64,000 bases of DNA from Streptomyces sp. NBC_00443. Lineage in GTDB: Bacteria; Actinomycetota; Actinomycetes; Streptomycetales; Streptomycetaceae. Each line of letters starts with the position of its first letter. The stretch's first letter is position 1. The notes under the pieces are model-generated. The model saw only the letters and a program-made list of their open reading frames with translations, was not told the origin of the DNA and ran no database searches. A program made the translations under genes and the position numbers. Positions 48,594-56,733 of this stretch are shown piece by piece. The DNA is taken from positions 3,844,001 to 3,908,000 of the forward strand of contig NZ_CP107917.1 of NCBI RefSeq assembly GCF_036014175.1. Reading direction: 5' to 3'.

Positions 48594-50237
48594 GTGGACG
48601 GCTTGAAACACTGGCGCGCTCTGATCGTCCTGGGTACGGCCCAGTTCCTCATGGTTCTGGACACCTCGGTCATGAACGTCTCCATCAGTCAGCTGGTCGA
48701 GGACTTCGACACCGAGGTCACCGCCATTCAGGCCGTCATCACCCTGTACGCGCTGGTCATGGCCGCGTTCATGATCATTGGTGGCAGGCTCGGGGACATC
48801 TTCGGGCGTCGCCGCATGTTCCTGATCGGGCTGGTCGTCTATGCCACGGGGTCGGCCCTGACCGCGGTCGCCCCCACCCTGTGGGTCCTCGCCCTGGGCT
48901 GGTCCGTCATCGAAGGGCTCGGCGCCGCCATGGTGCTCCCGGCCATGGCCGCCCTCGTCGCGGAGTCGTACCGGGGGCCGGACCGGGCCGTCGCCTATGG
49001 CATCATCGGCGGGCTCGCGGGCGCGGGGATCGCAGTGGGCCCGCTGCTGGGCGGCTGGGTGACGACGTACCTCACCTGGCGGCTGGTCTTTGCCGGTGAG
49101 GTGGTGGTCGTCGCGGCCGTCCTGCTCTGCCGCCGGGTGATCCCGCCGTCCGCCCCGGCCGGCACACGGCCCCGGCTGGACGGAGTCGGTGCCTTGCTCT
49201 CGGCAGCCGGGCTCGGGCTGGGTGTGCTGGGGGTGCTGCAGAGCAGCACCTGGGGATGGGTGCAGCCACGCAATCCTCCCTTCACCGTCCTGGGCTTCGC
49301 TCCGACGCTGTTCGTCGTCGGGGCCGGGGCCGTGGTCCTGGCCTGCTTCCTGCACTGGGAGCGGCGGCGGGACCGCCGGGGCACGGACCCCCTCGTGCAT
49401 GTGTCCCTGCTCGGCAGACCCGCACTGCGGTCCGGACTGATGACGCTGCTGAGCCAGAACCTCATCCTGCTGGGACTGTTCTTCACCATCCCGCTGTATC
49501 TGCAGGTGGTGCAGGGATTCGACGCCTTCCAGACGGGGCTGCGCCTGCTTCCTGTGTCCGTCGCCATGCTCGTGACCTCCCTGTGCGCCTCCTCGCTGGG
49601 GCGGGTGGTAGGGGCGCGCAGGGTGGTCCGGATGGCCCTGACGACCCTGGCGGCGGCCATCGTGTGGCTGCTGGCCACCATCGACCCGGTCATCGACGAC
49701 GCGCAGTTCGCCGGAGCCATGGCGCTGCTCGGCGTGGGTATGGGCCTGCTCGCCTCGCAGCTCGGCAATGTCGTCCAGTCCAGCGTCGGCGAGGAGGAAC
49801 GCAGTGAGGTCGGAGGCCTCCAGTTCACGGCACAGAATCTGGGTTCCGCGCTGGGGACCGCGCTGATCGGATCGATCCTCATCGGTTCGCTGGCCCACGC
49901 CTTCACCACCCAGGTCGCGGACGACCCGCGGCTGTCCGCGGAGACACGGGAGGAGGTCGGTGTGGCTCTTGAGGCGGGAGTCACCTTCGTCTCCACCGAC
50001 CAGGTGCGCGCCGCGGCCGAGCGAGCCGGACTGCCGCCGTCCGAGGCCGACGCCGTCACGGACTCCTACGCCTCGGCGCAGCTCGACGGCCTGAAGGCGG
50101 CGATCCTCGCGACCGGCGGCGTCACGCTCGTCAGCTTCCTGGTCACGCCCCATCTGCCGGCCGGCGGCGCGAGCCGTACCCGTAGCCGTCGGCAGAAGAC
50201 CGATTCTCCGGCCGGGGCGGTCGGCTCGACGCCGTGA
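48594..50237 (+). CDS. MFS drug exporter, DHA2 (14-helix) family
   Basis: A 547-residue membrane transporter. Helix 1 has LGTAQFLMVLDTSVMNV, typical of DHA2 exporters with the intramembrane Asp; motif A GGRLGDIFGRRR follows helix 2; motif C GIAVGPLLGGWV is in helix 5. About fourteen helices are expected. A charged Arg/Ser tail ends the protein. GTG start at 48594. No regulator gene is adjacent. Substrate unknown. Confidence 0.9.
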   Translation: MDGLKHWRALIVLGTAQFLMVLDTSVMNVSISQLVEDFDTEVTAIQAVITLYALVMAAFMIIGGRLGDIFGRRRMFLIGLVVYATGSALTAVAPTLWVLALGWSVIEGLGAAMVLPAMAALVAESYRGPDRAVAYGIIGGLAGAGIAVGPLLGGWVTTYLTWRLVFAGEVVVVAAVLLCRRVIPPSAPAGTRPRLDGVGALLSAAGLGLGVLGVLQSSTWGWVQPRNPPFTVLGFAPTLFVVGAGAVVLACFLHWERRRDRRGTDPLVHVSLLGRPALRSGLMTLLSQNLILLGLFFTIPLYLQVVQGFDAFQTGLRLLPVSVAMLVTSLCASSLGRVVGARRVVRMALTTLAAAIVWLLATIDPVIDDAQFAGAMALLGVGMGLLASQLGNVVQSSVGEEERSEVGGLQFTAQNLGSALGTALIGSILIGSLAHAFTTQVADDPRLSAETREEVGVALEAGVTFVSTDQVRAAAERAGLPPSEADAVTDSYASAQLDGLKAAILATGGVTLVSFLVTPHLPAGGASRTRSRRQKTDSPAGAVGSTP

Positions 50238-50602
50238 GCCGCGCAGAGGCATACCGGTGCCCCGGAACACCACCCCGCCGCGGGCCGACCGGACCGGGCC
50301 GAGCGCCGCGCACGTACCGACTGCACGGGCGGCGTCTTCTACGGATACGGATCCCTGCCCGCGGCCTTTGTGGTGGTGGGCGCAGCCAGGCGCTCTGGGC
50401 TCCTTCTCCGCGCGGAGCTGGTGCTGTTGCTGTTGCTGCTGCTGTTGCTGTTGCTGCTGCTGTTCCGGCTCGGCCGTACGGCACGGGGGCGCCATGTCAC
50501 CTGCACCGGGTGAAGCCCGATCGGACGCCGGGGCGGAGGATCGCAGGTAAGGGCGTCGTCCGCGCCCCACGCCGCCCAGAGCCGCCCGCGGGAGGACAGG
50601 GC
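50238..50602. other. Intergenic region with a trinucleotide repeat
   Basis: About 365 bp between the exporter and the 65-residue protein. Apart from a CTG/TTG-rich microsatellite (50417-50465) and the ribosome site GGAGG (50591-50595), nothing can be assigned. Several frames are open across it because of base composition, but none has a start signal. Confidence 0.5.
50417..50465. repeat. CTG/TTG trinucleotide microsatellite
   Basis: About sixteen consecutive trinucleotides of the form GCTG/TTGCTG (CTG and TTG mixed) form an uninterrupted period-3 array. Depending on frame it would encode poly-Leu, poly-Cys or, on the minus strand, poly-Gln. It lies outside any supported gene. Its mixed A/T content is unusual in this GC-rich sequence. 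Confidence 0.85.
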
Positions 50603-50800
50603 ATGCGCTACGAGATCCGCGTCCAGGGACATATGTCGGAAACGCTGACCAAGGCCTTTCCGGAGCTGGGCCACGTGGTGATGTCCGGCCAGACGGTCCT
50701 GTTCGGTCCGGTCACGGACGATGCGCACCTCTTCGGGCTGCTGGCTCGGCTCCGGTCGCTGGGACTGCGGGTCCTGGAGATGCGGCAGCTGCCGGAGTGA
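50603..50800 (+). CDS. Small conserved hypothetical protein
   Basis: A 65-residue protein with no known domain. It begins MRYEIRVQGHMSETLTKAFP and contains TVLFGPVTDDAHLFGLLARL, giving an alternating beta-alpha pattern. It may form a small ferredoxin-like fold. A strong ribosome site, GGAGG, lies 7 nt upstream of ATG 50603, which supports translation. The function is unknown. Confidence 0.75.
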   Translation: MRYEIRVQGHMSETLTKAFPELGHVVMSGQTVLFGPVTDDAHLFGLLARLRSLGLRVLEMRQLPE

Positions 50801-51023
50801 TCCCCGGCGGGCGTTCCGATCCGCCAACTCGAGGGCGCGACAAAGGGATTCTCCCGAAAGGACAGTTCACGCGGGCCCCGTGACCAGGGCGGGGTCGCCG
50901 GATCACCCGCCGTGGGTGACCCGGAGGCTGGTGGCGCACGGGACGATGAGGCGGTCGGGGTCCCCGCGTACCGCCCGTTCGGCGGTCCGCGAGCGACCCG
51001 CTCGATCACGCGAGGAGAGAGCC

Positions 51024-51701
51024 ATGACCATGCCGCGTGGTCCGGCGCCGCGCACCGGACCGGAACCCCCTGCCGGCGGGATGGCCCCCGGCCCGGTGGA
51101 GGATCCCGCGGACGTACTGGCGCGACTGGGCCGTTCATGGATCTGGGTCCTGGGCTCGGCGGCCGCAACGCTGGTGCCGGGCATTCTGATACTCGTCTGG
51201 CCGGACGGCACGCTGCACGTCCTGGCGGTCCTCGTCGGCCTGTACCTGCTGGTCACCGGCGGGTTCCGGTTCGTCGACGTGTTCGCGCGGGAGGAGCACG
51301 GAGAACGACTGCCGGGACTGCTCCTGGCCGTGCTCTTCCTCCTGGCCGGAGTGCTGTGCCTGCGGAACCCGCTGCAGACCATCACCGCGCTCTCCCTGAT
51401 CGTCGGCGTCGTCTGGCTCGTGTCCGGTGTCCTCACCCTCTACACGGCCGTCGCCGCCAAGGGCCTGCCGCACCGTGGTGTCGTCCTGGGCGTCGCGGTG
51501 CTCGGCATCGTCGCGGGGATCGTGGTGCTCGCTCTGCCCGCCGAGTCGGCCCACGCCCTGACCCGGCTGCTCGGCCTGTGGCTGGTCCTGCTCGGCGTGG
51601 CCGAAGCGGTGGTCGCCTTCGCCTGGCGGGCGGCGCTCCGAAGGACGCGCGGCCCGGCCTCGCCGGCGCCGGACTCGCAAGGCCCCGCCCCGACGGGCTG
51701 A
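51024..51701 (+). CDS. DUF308/HdeD-family membrane protein
   Basis: A 225-residue membrane protein with six helices in two similar triplets, a layout typical of the HdeD/DUF308 family (LVPGILILVWPDGTLHVL; GVLCLRNPLQTITALSLI; GIVVLALPAESAHALTRL). The Pro-rich N-terminus of about 35 residues is cytoplasmic. AGGAG precedes ATG 51024. Some family members relate to acid or other stress; the role here is unknown. The gap 50801-51023 has no supported gene. Confidence 0.85.
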   Translation: MTMPRGPAPRTGPEPPAGGMAPGPVEDPADVLARLGRSWIWVLGSAAATLVPGILILVWPDGTLHVLAVLVGLYLLVTGGFRFVDVFAREEHGERLPGLLLAVLFLLAGVLCLRNPLQTITALSLIVGVVWLVSGVLTLYTAVAAKGLPHRGVVLGVAVLGIVAGIVVLALPAESAHALTRLLGLWLVLLGVAEAVVAFAWRAALRRTRGPASPAPDSQGPAPTG

Positions 51702-52132
51702 CCACGTCGTGCTGCGCGCAGTCTCGCCTCAGGGATCGCCTTGACGCGCCTGCCTCATGGATCGCCCTGACGCGTCTGTCCCGGCTGATCGCCGGGTCCC
51801 GGGTGGCGTCGTCCCGGATCTCGCCCTCAGCGCGTGCATCGCCTCCGACGCGGCGCCGGACGGCGCCCTCGTCGAGTGAAGCCCCCGTACAGGGCGGGCC
51901 CACGCTGGGTACCGCGGCCGCCTCCGGGACGTTGGGCCGGCGCGCTGGGCGCCGTCGCCGTGATCGTCAGCCTCGGACTGCTCCAGACCGCGACGTGGGC
52001 ACGCGTCGGCGGCGTGGCCATCGCCGGGCTCGTCATCATCGCCGACTGATGGGTACGAGCGCGCACCGCAGGACATATGAGCCCCGAAGACACCTGTGAG
52101 CGGCGGAGAAAGACACAGCCCGGTCGGGCTCG
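51702..52132. other. Intergenic region with a possible membrane-protein remnant
   Basis: About 430 bp. The plus-strand frame ending at 52049 encodes a hydrophobic stretch (GALGAVAVIVSLGLLQ, then VGGVAIAGLVIIAD) near 51940-52046, preceded by an Arg/Pro-rich stretch unlike a signal peptide. It may be the decayed end of a small membrane protein. No ribosome site was found. The imperfect 22-bp duplication CGCCTTGACGCGCCTGCCTCAT / CGCCCTGACGCG near 51736-51775 suggests local rearrangement. Confidence 0.35.
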
Positions 52133-53179
52133 TCACGTGCCGGACTCGTCCAGAGGGCGAAATACAGGCGCCGTAGTCGCCCGCGGCATCACACGCGTAG
52201 GCAGGACGACGTGCCGCTCGTGCTCGTCCTCGGAGTCCTGGATGAGGCGTAGGGCCAGCTCGCCGGCCTCGCGGCCGATGTCCGCGGCGGACTGGGCCAC
52301 CGTGGACAGGTCGAACCAGTCGGCGAGGGGCTGGTCGTCGAAGCCGAGGACGGAGATCCGTTCCGGCACGGCGATCTGTGTCCTGCGCAGGATGCGGACG
52401 GACGCGACCGCGACCTCGTCCTGCTCGGCGAAGATCGCGGTGGGCGGCTCGCGCAGGCTGAGCAGCGTGCCGAGCGCCTCGGCGATGCCGCGCCTGTCGG
52501 CGACCTGCACCGCGGTCACGAGGTCGTCGTCGACCGGGACGCCCGCTTCGGTGAGTGCCTGCTGGTAGCCGAGCAGCCGTTCGTTGGAGCTGAAGGAGAA
52601 GCCGCTGGCGCCCTGCGTCGTCAGGAAGGCGATCCGCCGGTGGCCGAGGTTGAGCAGGTGCCGGGTGCCGTGCAGGGCGCCGGCCACGTCGTCGACGTAG
52701 ACGCTGGGCCGGCCTTCGACGTGCTGGCTGACGTAGATGACGGGGATGCCGAGGCTGTCCAGCCGCGCGGTCTCCTCGTCGGTGAGGTCGAAGGAGAACA
52801 CCAGCAGGGCGTCCGCGTTGCGTCGGGCCGGGAGGCGGTCGAAGAACGAGGTGCGCTCGGCCAGGTCGGGGATCACATAGACGTTGAGCTCCATGCCGGC
52901 CTCCCGCAGCAGCGGGGCCAGGCTGGACAGGGCGGCTCCCATGAACCATGCGTCGAGTGTGGGCACGAGCACCGCCACGTTCCCGGTGCGGCCCGTGACA
53001 AGGCTTGCAGCCTGTCGTGACACGGCGAAGTTCAGCTCGCGCGCGGCCTTCTCGACGCGGGCGCGCACGTCGGGCGAGACGGTGGAGTGTCCGCGCAGCG
53101 TGCGGGAGACGGTGGATGTGGAGACCCCGGCCCGTTCGGCCACGTCGGCCATCGTCGGGTGCCGCTGAGCTGGTGGCAT
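52133..53179 (-). CDS. LacI-family repressor of the alpha-glucoside operon
   Basis: A 348-residue repressor. The HTH is MADVAERAGVSTSTVSRTL (about 10-28) with the hinge ARELNFAVSRQA, and the C-terminal periplasmic-binding-like domain includes VAVLVPTLDAWFMGA, RHLLNLGHRRIAFLT and ISVLGFDDQPLADWF. It is divergent from the sugar-uptake operon across a 259-bp region with two LacI-type operators. A maltose-like or other glucoside inducer is inferred from the operon content. Confidence 0.93.
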   Translation of the reverse strand: MPPAQRHPTMADVAERAGVSTSTVSRTLRGHSTVSPDVRARVEKAARELNFAVSRQAASLVTGRTGNVAVLVPTLDAWFMGAALSSLAPLLREAGMELNVYVIPDLAERTSFFDRLPARRNADALLVFSFDLTDEETARLDSLGIPVIYVSQHVEGRPSVYVDDVAGALHGTRHLLNLGHRRIAFLTTQGASGFSFSSNERLLGYQQALTEAGVPVDDDLVTAVQVADRRGIAEALGTLLSLREPPTAIFAEQDEVAVASVRILRRTQIAVPERISVLGFDDQPLADWFDLSTVAQSAADIGREAGELALRLIQDSEDEHERHVVLPTRVMPRATTAPVFRPLDESGT

Positions 53180-53221
53180 GAGCGGACGGTAGCACAGGGA
53201 ACACCGCGTCCACGGGTCTGT

Positions 53222-53314
53222 GTGACAGCGCTTTCACGGTCGACTCCACAGTACTACCGCTAAGTAACGCATTGACTTCCGGTTAGGCCGCCCCTAGCTT
53301 GCAAGCGTTGTCAC
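53222..53314. promoter_or_regulatory. LacI operators and promoter of the alpha-glucoside operon
   Basis: Two related near-palindromes, GTGACAGCGCTTTCAC (53222-53237) and, on the opposite strand, GTGACAACGCTTGCAA (53299-53314), match the LacI-type core with central CG. A good promoter is present: -35 TTGACT (53272-53277), 17 bp, -10 TAGCTT (53295-53300). The second operator overlaps the -10 and start site, so binding would block transcription. A leader of about 130 nt precedes the first gene. Confidence 0.6.
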
Positions 53315-53438
53315 GACGGCATCGAATCGCTGTCGAATTCCCCCAGGGCCATCAGAACATCGGCTCTGACCAGCCTGATTATTCAATCAGGGAAATGACA
53401 ACGCAGTCTCAAGAGGATCCGCACGCCCAGGAGAGACA

Positions 53439-54755
53439 GTGACGACCAAGACCTCCCCAACGTCCAGGACCACGACCAGAGCGTTCCGGTGTTCGGCCGT
53501 ACTCGCCGCCGGCGGGCTACTCATCACCGCCTGCTCCCCCTCCGCCGGCACCGGCTCCGGCGGGCCCGGAGCGCCGTCGTTCGAGGGGCGCGGCCCCATC
53601 ACGTACGTGGCCGGCAAGGACACCACCGGCTCCGTCCAGCCGATGATCGACCGCTGGAACAGGCAGCACCCGAAGGAGAAGGTCACCTTCATCCAGCTGC
53701 CGACGGACCCGGACGCCCAGCGCCGCCAGATGATCCAGAACGCGGAGACGAAGTCCGACGCCTACACGGTGTTGTCCCTCGACGTCGTGTGGACGTCGGA
53801 GTTCGCCGCCCACCAGTGGATCGACAGGCTGCCGCAGGAGCGGTTCCCGCTGAGCGGGATGCTGAAGCCGGTCGTCGAGACGGCCAAGTACCGCGGCGGC
53901 CTGTACGCGGTTCCGGGCAGCTCCGACGGCGGAATGCTGTACTACCGCTCCGACCTGCTGAAGAAGGCCGGGGTCAGCCAACCACCGGTCACCTGGGCCG
54001 AGTTGAAGGACGCCTGCGCCAAGGTGAAGAGGCTGCCCGAGGCGAAGGACATGTCCTGTTACGCCGGGCAGTTCCAGAAGTACGAGGGCCTGACCGTGAA
54101 CTTCGCCGAGGCCGTGAACTCGGCGGGCGGCACCGTCACGGACGCGAAGGGCACGCCGGACGTCGACACCCCCGAGGCCAGGAAGGGCCTGGACTTCCTC
54201 GTCGGCTCCGCGAAGGACGGGACGATCCCCGAGGAGGGCGTCACCTACCAGGAGGAGGACGGCCGCCAGGCGTTCCAGTCCGGCCAGCTCGTCTTCCTGC
54301 GCAACTGGCCCTACATGTACGGCCTGGCAGCCAACAGCGGCATCAAGGGGAAGTTCGCGGTCGCCCCGCTGCCCGGCCTGGACGGGCCCGGCGCCTCCAG
54401 CCTTGGCGGCCACAACATGGCCCTGTCCTCCTCCGCGGAGAACAAGGCCACGGCCCTGGACTTCATCAAGTTCTTCACCAGCGAGGAGAACACGGCCACC
54501 CTCCTCAAGGAGGCCTCCGCCGCCCCGCCGTACGCCTCCCTGTACGACGACAAGGCGCTGACCTCGCAGTATCCGTATCTGCCCGTGCTCAAGGAGTCCA
54601 TCCTGCGGGCCGTGCCGCGTCCTCGCGTCGTGCCGTACGGCGACGTGACCGCGGCGGTCCAGCAGCAGGCGTACGCCGCCCTGACCGGTGACAAGAGCAG
54701 CGCGCAGGCGCTGAAGGACCTGCAGGCGGCGCTGCAGAAGTCCGTCGCGCAGTGA
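53439..54755 (+). CDS. Sugar-binding lipoprotein of an ABC importer (CUT1 type)
   Basis: A 438-residue exported binding protein. The signal peptide ends at a lipobox-like LITAC (about 28-32). The MalE-type fold has ITYVAGKDTTGSVQPMIDRW, VLSLDVVWTSEFAA, GGLYAVPGSSDGGMLYYR and the later GQLVFLRNWPYMYG, typical of maltose/trehalose/alpha-glucoside binders. GTG 53439 follows AGGAGA. The operon continues with two permeases and a GH13 enzyme. No ATPase gene is present, as in many Streptomyces CUT1 operons that share the MsiK ATPase. Confidence 0.93.
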   Translation: MTTKTSPTSRTTTRAFRCSAVLAAGGLLITACSPSAGTGSGGPGAPSFEGRGPITYVAGKDTTGSVQPMIDRWNRQHPKEKVTFIQLPTDPDAQRRQMIQNAETKSDAYTVLSLDVVWTSEFAAHQWIDRLPQERFPLSGMLKPVVETAKYRGGLYAVPGSSDGGMLYYRSDLLKKAGVSQPPVTWAELKDACAKVKRLPEAKDMSCYAGQFQKYEGLTVNFAEAVNSAGGTVTDAKGTPDVDTPEARKGLDFLVGSAKDGTIPEEGVTYQEEDGRQAFQSGQLVFLRNWPYMYGLAANSGIKGKFAVAPLPGLDGPGASSLGGHNMALSSSAENKATALDFIKFFTSEENTATLLKEASAAPPYASLYDDKALTSQYPYLPVLKESILRAVPRPRVVPYGDVTAAVQQQAYAALTGDKSSAQALKDLQAALQKSVAQ

Positions 54756-54766
54756 GGGGCGGGGCC

Positions 54767-55795
54767 ATGACCAAGACCGAGATCCCACCCGCGGTCACCG
54801 AGGGGCGGCGGCCCGGCGAACCCGTGACCCGCCGTCGGCTCACGGCGAAGCCGGCCCGGGCGACCGCCGGGTCGGGGCGGATGGCGGCTCTGCTGGTGTC
54901 CCCGACCCTGCTGGTGCTGTCGATCGTCGTCATCTACCCGACCCTCATGGCGCTGAAGGAGTCGCTGTACGGGCCGAAGGGCCTGGACCCGGCGACCGGA
55001 TTCATCAGCGACACCGAGCCGTTCGTCGCCCTGAAGAACTACGCCGACATCTTCGGCGAGGCCGGGGAGCGGTTCTGGAACGCCTTCTGGAACACCACCT
55101 TCTTCACCGTCGTCACCGTCGGCCTGGAGACCGTGATCGGGGTGGCCATGGCCCTGATCATGCACAAGGCGTTCCGGGGCCGCGGCTTCGTACGCGCCGG
55201 GATCCTGATCCCCTGGGCGGTGCCCACCGCGATCTCCGGTCTGCTGTGGCGGTGGATCTTCAACAGCGACGGCGTCGCCAACGCCCTGATCGGCCACCAG
55301 ATCCTGTGGACCACCGAGGGCTTCCACGCCAAGGTCGCGGTCATCATCGCCGAGGTGTGGAAGACCGCCCCCTTCATCGGGCTGCTCGTCCTGGCCGGCC
55401 TGCAGGTGATCCCGAAGGAGGTCTACGAGGCGGCCCGCCTCGACGGCGCCCGTCCACCCCGCCAGTTCTGGCACATCACCCTGCCCCTGGTGAAGCCCGC
55501 GCTGCTGGTGGCCGTGCTGTTCCGCTGCATGGACGCGCTGCGGATGTTCGACCTGCCGTACATCCTCGTGGGCGCGCAGAAGCACTCGGTGGAGACCCTG
55601 TCCATGCTCGCGCAGAACGAGGCGTCCAACGTCCGCTTCGGACCGGCCTCCGCCTACGCCGTACTCCTCTTCCTCTACGTCTTCCTCATCGCCCTGGCCT
55701 TCGTACGGCTGCTCGGCGCGGACCTCGTCGGAGAGGGCGCCGCACGCCGCCGCCGGAGGAAGACAGAGCGCCGCCGTATGGAGGTGACGGCATGA
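54767..55795 (+). CDS. Sugar ABC importer permease, MalF-like
   Basis: A 342-residue inner-membrane permease with about six helices. The ATPase-contacting EAA loop is EVYEAARLDGARPPRQFWHI, followed by TLPLVKPALL. The long periplasmic loop and size match the MalF-type subunit. ATG 54767 lies 11 nt after the binding-protein stop, and the gene overlaps the next permease by 4 nt. It forms the channel with the MalG-like subunit. Confidence 0.93.
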   Translation: MTKTEIPPAVTEGRRPGEPVTRRRLTAKPARATAGSGRMAALLVSPTLLVLSIVVIYPTLMALKESLYGPKGLDPATGFISDTEPFVALKNYADIFGEAGERFWNAFWNTTFFTVVTVGLETVIGVAMALIMHKAFRGRGFVRAGILIPWAVPTAISGLLWRWIFNSDGVANALIGHQILWTTEGFHAKVAVIIAEVWKTAPFIGLLVLAGLQVIPKEVYEAARLDGARPPRQFWHITLPLVKPALLVAVLFRCMDALRMFDLPYILVGAQKHSVETLSMLAQNEASNVRFGPASAYAVLLFLYVFLIALAFVRLLGADLVGEGAARRRRRKTERRRMEVTA

Positions 55796-56673
55796 CAACC
55801 ACCCTCACCACGAGGACGACCGCCCTCAGCACGAGGACGCCGTCCGTCACCGCGAAGTGGCGCAGCGCACTGCTCTACGCCTCGGTCGCCGCCGTCGTCG
55901 CCTGCTGCCTGGCGCCCTTCTACTGGATGCTGGTCTCCAGCCTGCGCCGCACCTCGGACATCTTCGACACCTCGCTCGTGCCGTCCCCGGTGTCCTTCGA
56001 GAACTACCGGGCCGTGTTCGACCCGGCGCAGGGCTTCGGCCGGGCGCTGCTGAACAGCCTGGTCGTCGCCGGGGTCACCACCGTGCTGGCCCTGGTGCTG
56101 GCGACGTTCACCGCCTATGCGATGGCCCGGCTGGAGTTCCGCGGCAAGCGGCTGATCCTGACGCTCGTCATCGCGACCTCGATGTTCCCGGTGGTGTCGA
56201 TCGTGGTCCCGCTGCTGAAGCTGTTCACCGACGTCGGCTGGATCAACACCTACCAGGCGATGATCGTGCCGAGCATGTCCTTCGCGCTGCCGCTGGCGGT
56301 GTGGAACCTGACCACGTTCTTCCGGCAGATGCCGGACGAGCTGGAGCACGCGGCGATGGTCGACGGCTGCACGCGCGGCCAGGCGTTCCGCAAGGTCATC
56401 ATCCCGCTCGCCGCGCCGGGCATCTTCACCACGGCGATCATCACGTTCATCGCCGCCTGGAACGAGTTCCTCATCGCCCTGTCGATGACCAACAAGCCCG
56501 ACATGCAGACCGCGCCGGTCGCCATCTCGAAGTTCACCGGCGCGACGACGTACGAGACGCCGTTCGGCAGCCAGATGGCCGCGGGCGTCCTCGTCACGGT
56601 CCCGCTGGTGGTCATGGTGCTGCTCTTCCAGCGCCGCATCGTCGCCGGACTCACGGCGGGCGCGGCGAAGTAA
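55792..56673 (+). CDS. Sugar ABC importer permease, MalG-like
   Basis: A 293-residue inner-membrane permease with six helices. The EAA loop is ELEHAAMVDGCTRGQAFRKV, and IIPLAAPGIFTTAIITFI follows. The C-terminal half, with SMTNKPDMQTAPVAI, is typical of MalG subunits. It starts at ATG 55792 within an ATGA overlap with the MalF-like gene. A 60-nt gap then leads to the glucosidase gene. Confidence 0.93.
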   Translation: MTTTLTTRTTALSTRTPSVTAKWRSALLYASVAAVVACCLAPFYWMLVSSLRRTSDIFDTSLVPSPVSFENYRAVFDPAQGFGRALLNSLVVAGVTTVLALVLATFTAYAMARLEFRGKRLILTLVIATSMFPVVSIVVPLLKLFTDVGWINTYQAMIVPSMSFALPLAVWNLTTFFRQMPDELEHAAMVDGCTRGQAFRKVIIPLAAPGIFTTAIITFIAAWNEFLIALSMTNKPDMQTAPVAISKFTGATTYETPFGSQMAAGVLVTVPLVVMVLLFQRRIVAGLTAGAAK

Positions 56674-56733
56674 CCGCCCCCCTTCCGCAACCGTTTCTCT
56701 CCCTCCCCCCAACGACCAAGGAGATACCCAGCC

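Noticed and set aside
48390..50570. Long minus-strand open frame with a poly-Gln stretch, opposite the MFS exporter
   Set aside because: It is the shadow of the exporter gene; its residues are Arg/Gly/Gln-rich with no domain, and the poly-Gln comes from the microsatellite.
51834..52049. Small membrane protein gene
   Set aside because: A hydrophobic stretch is visible but the N-terminal part is Arg/Pro-rich and no ribosome site is present; kept only as a possible remnant.
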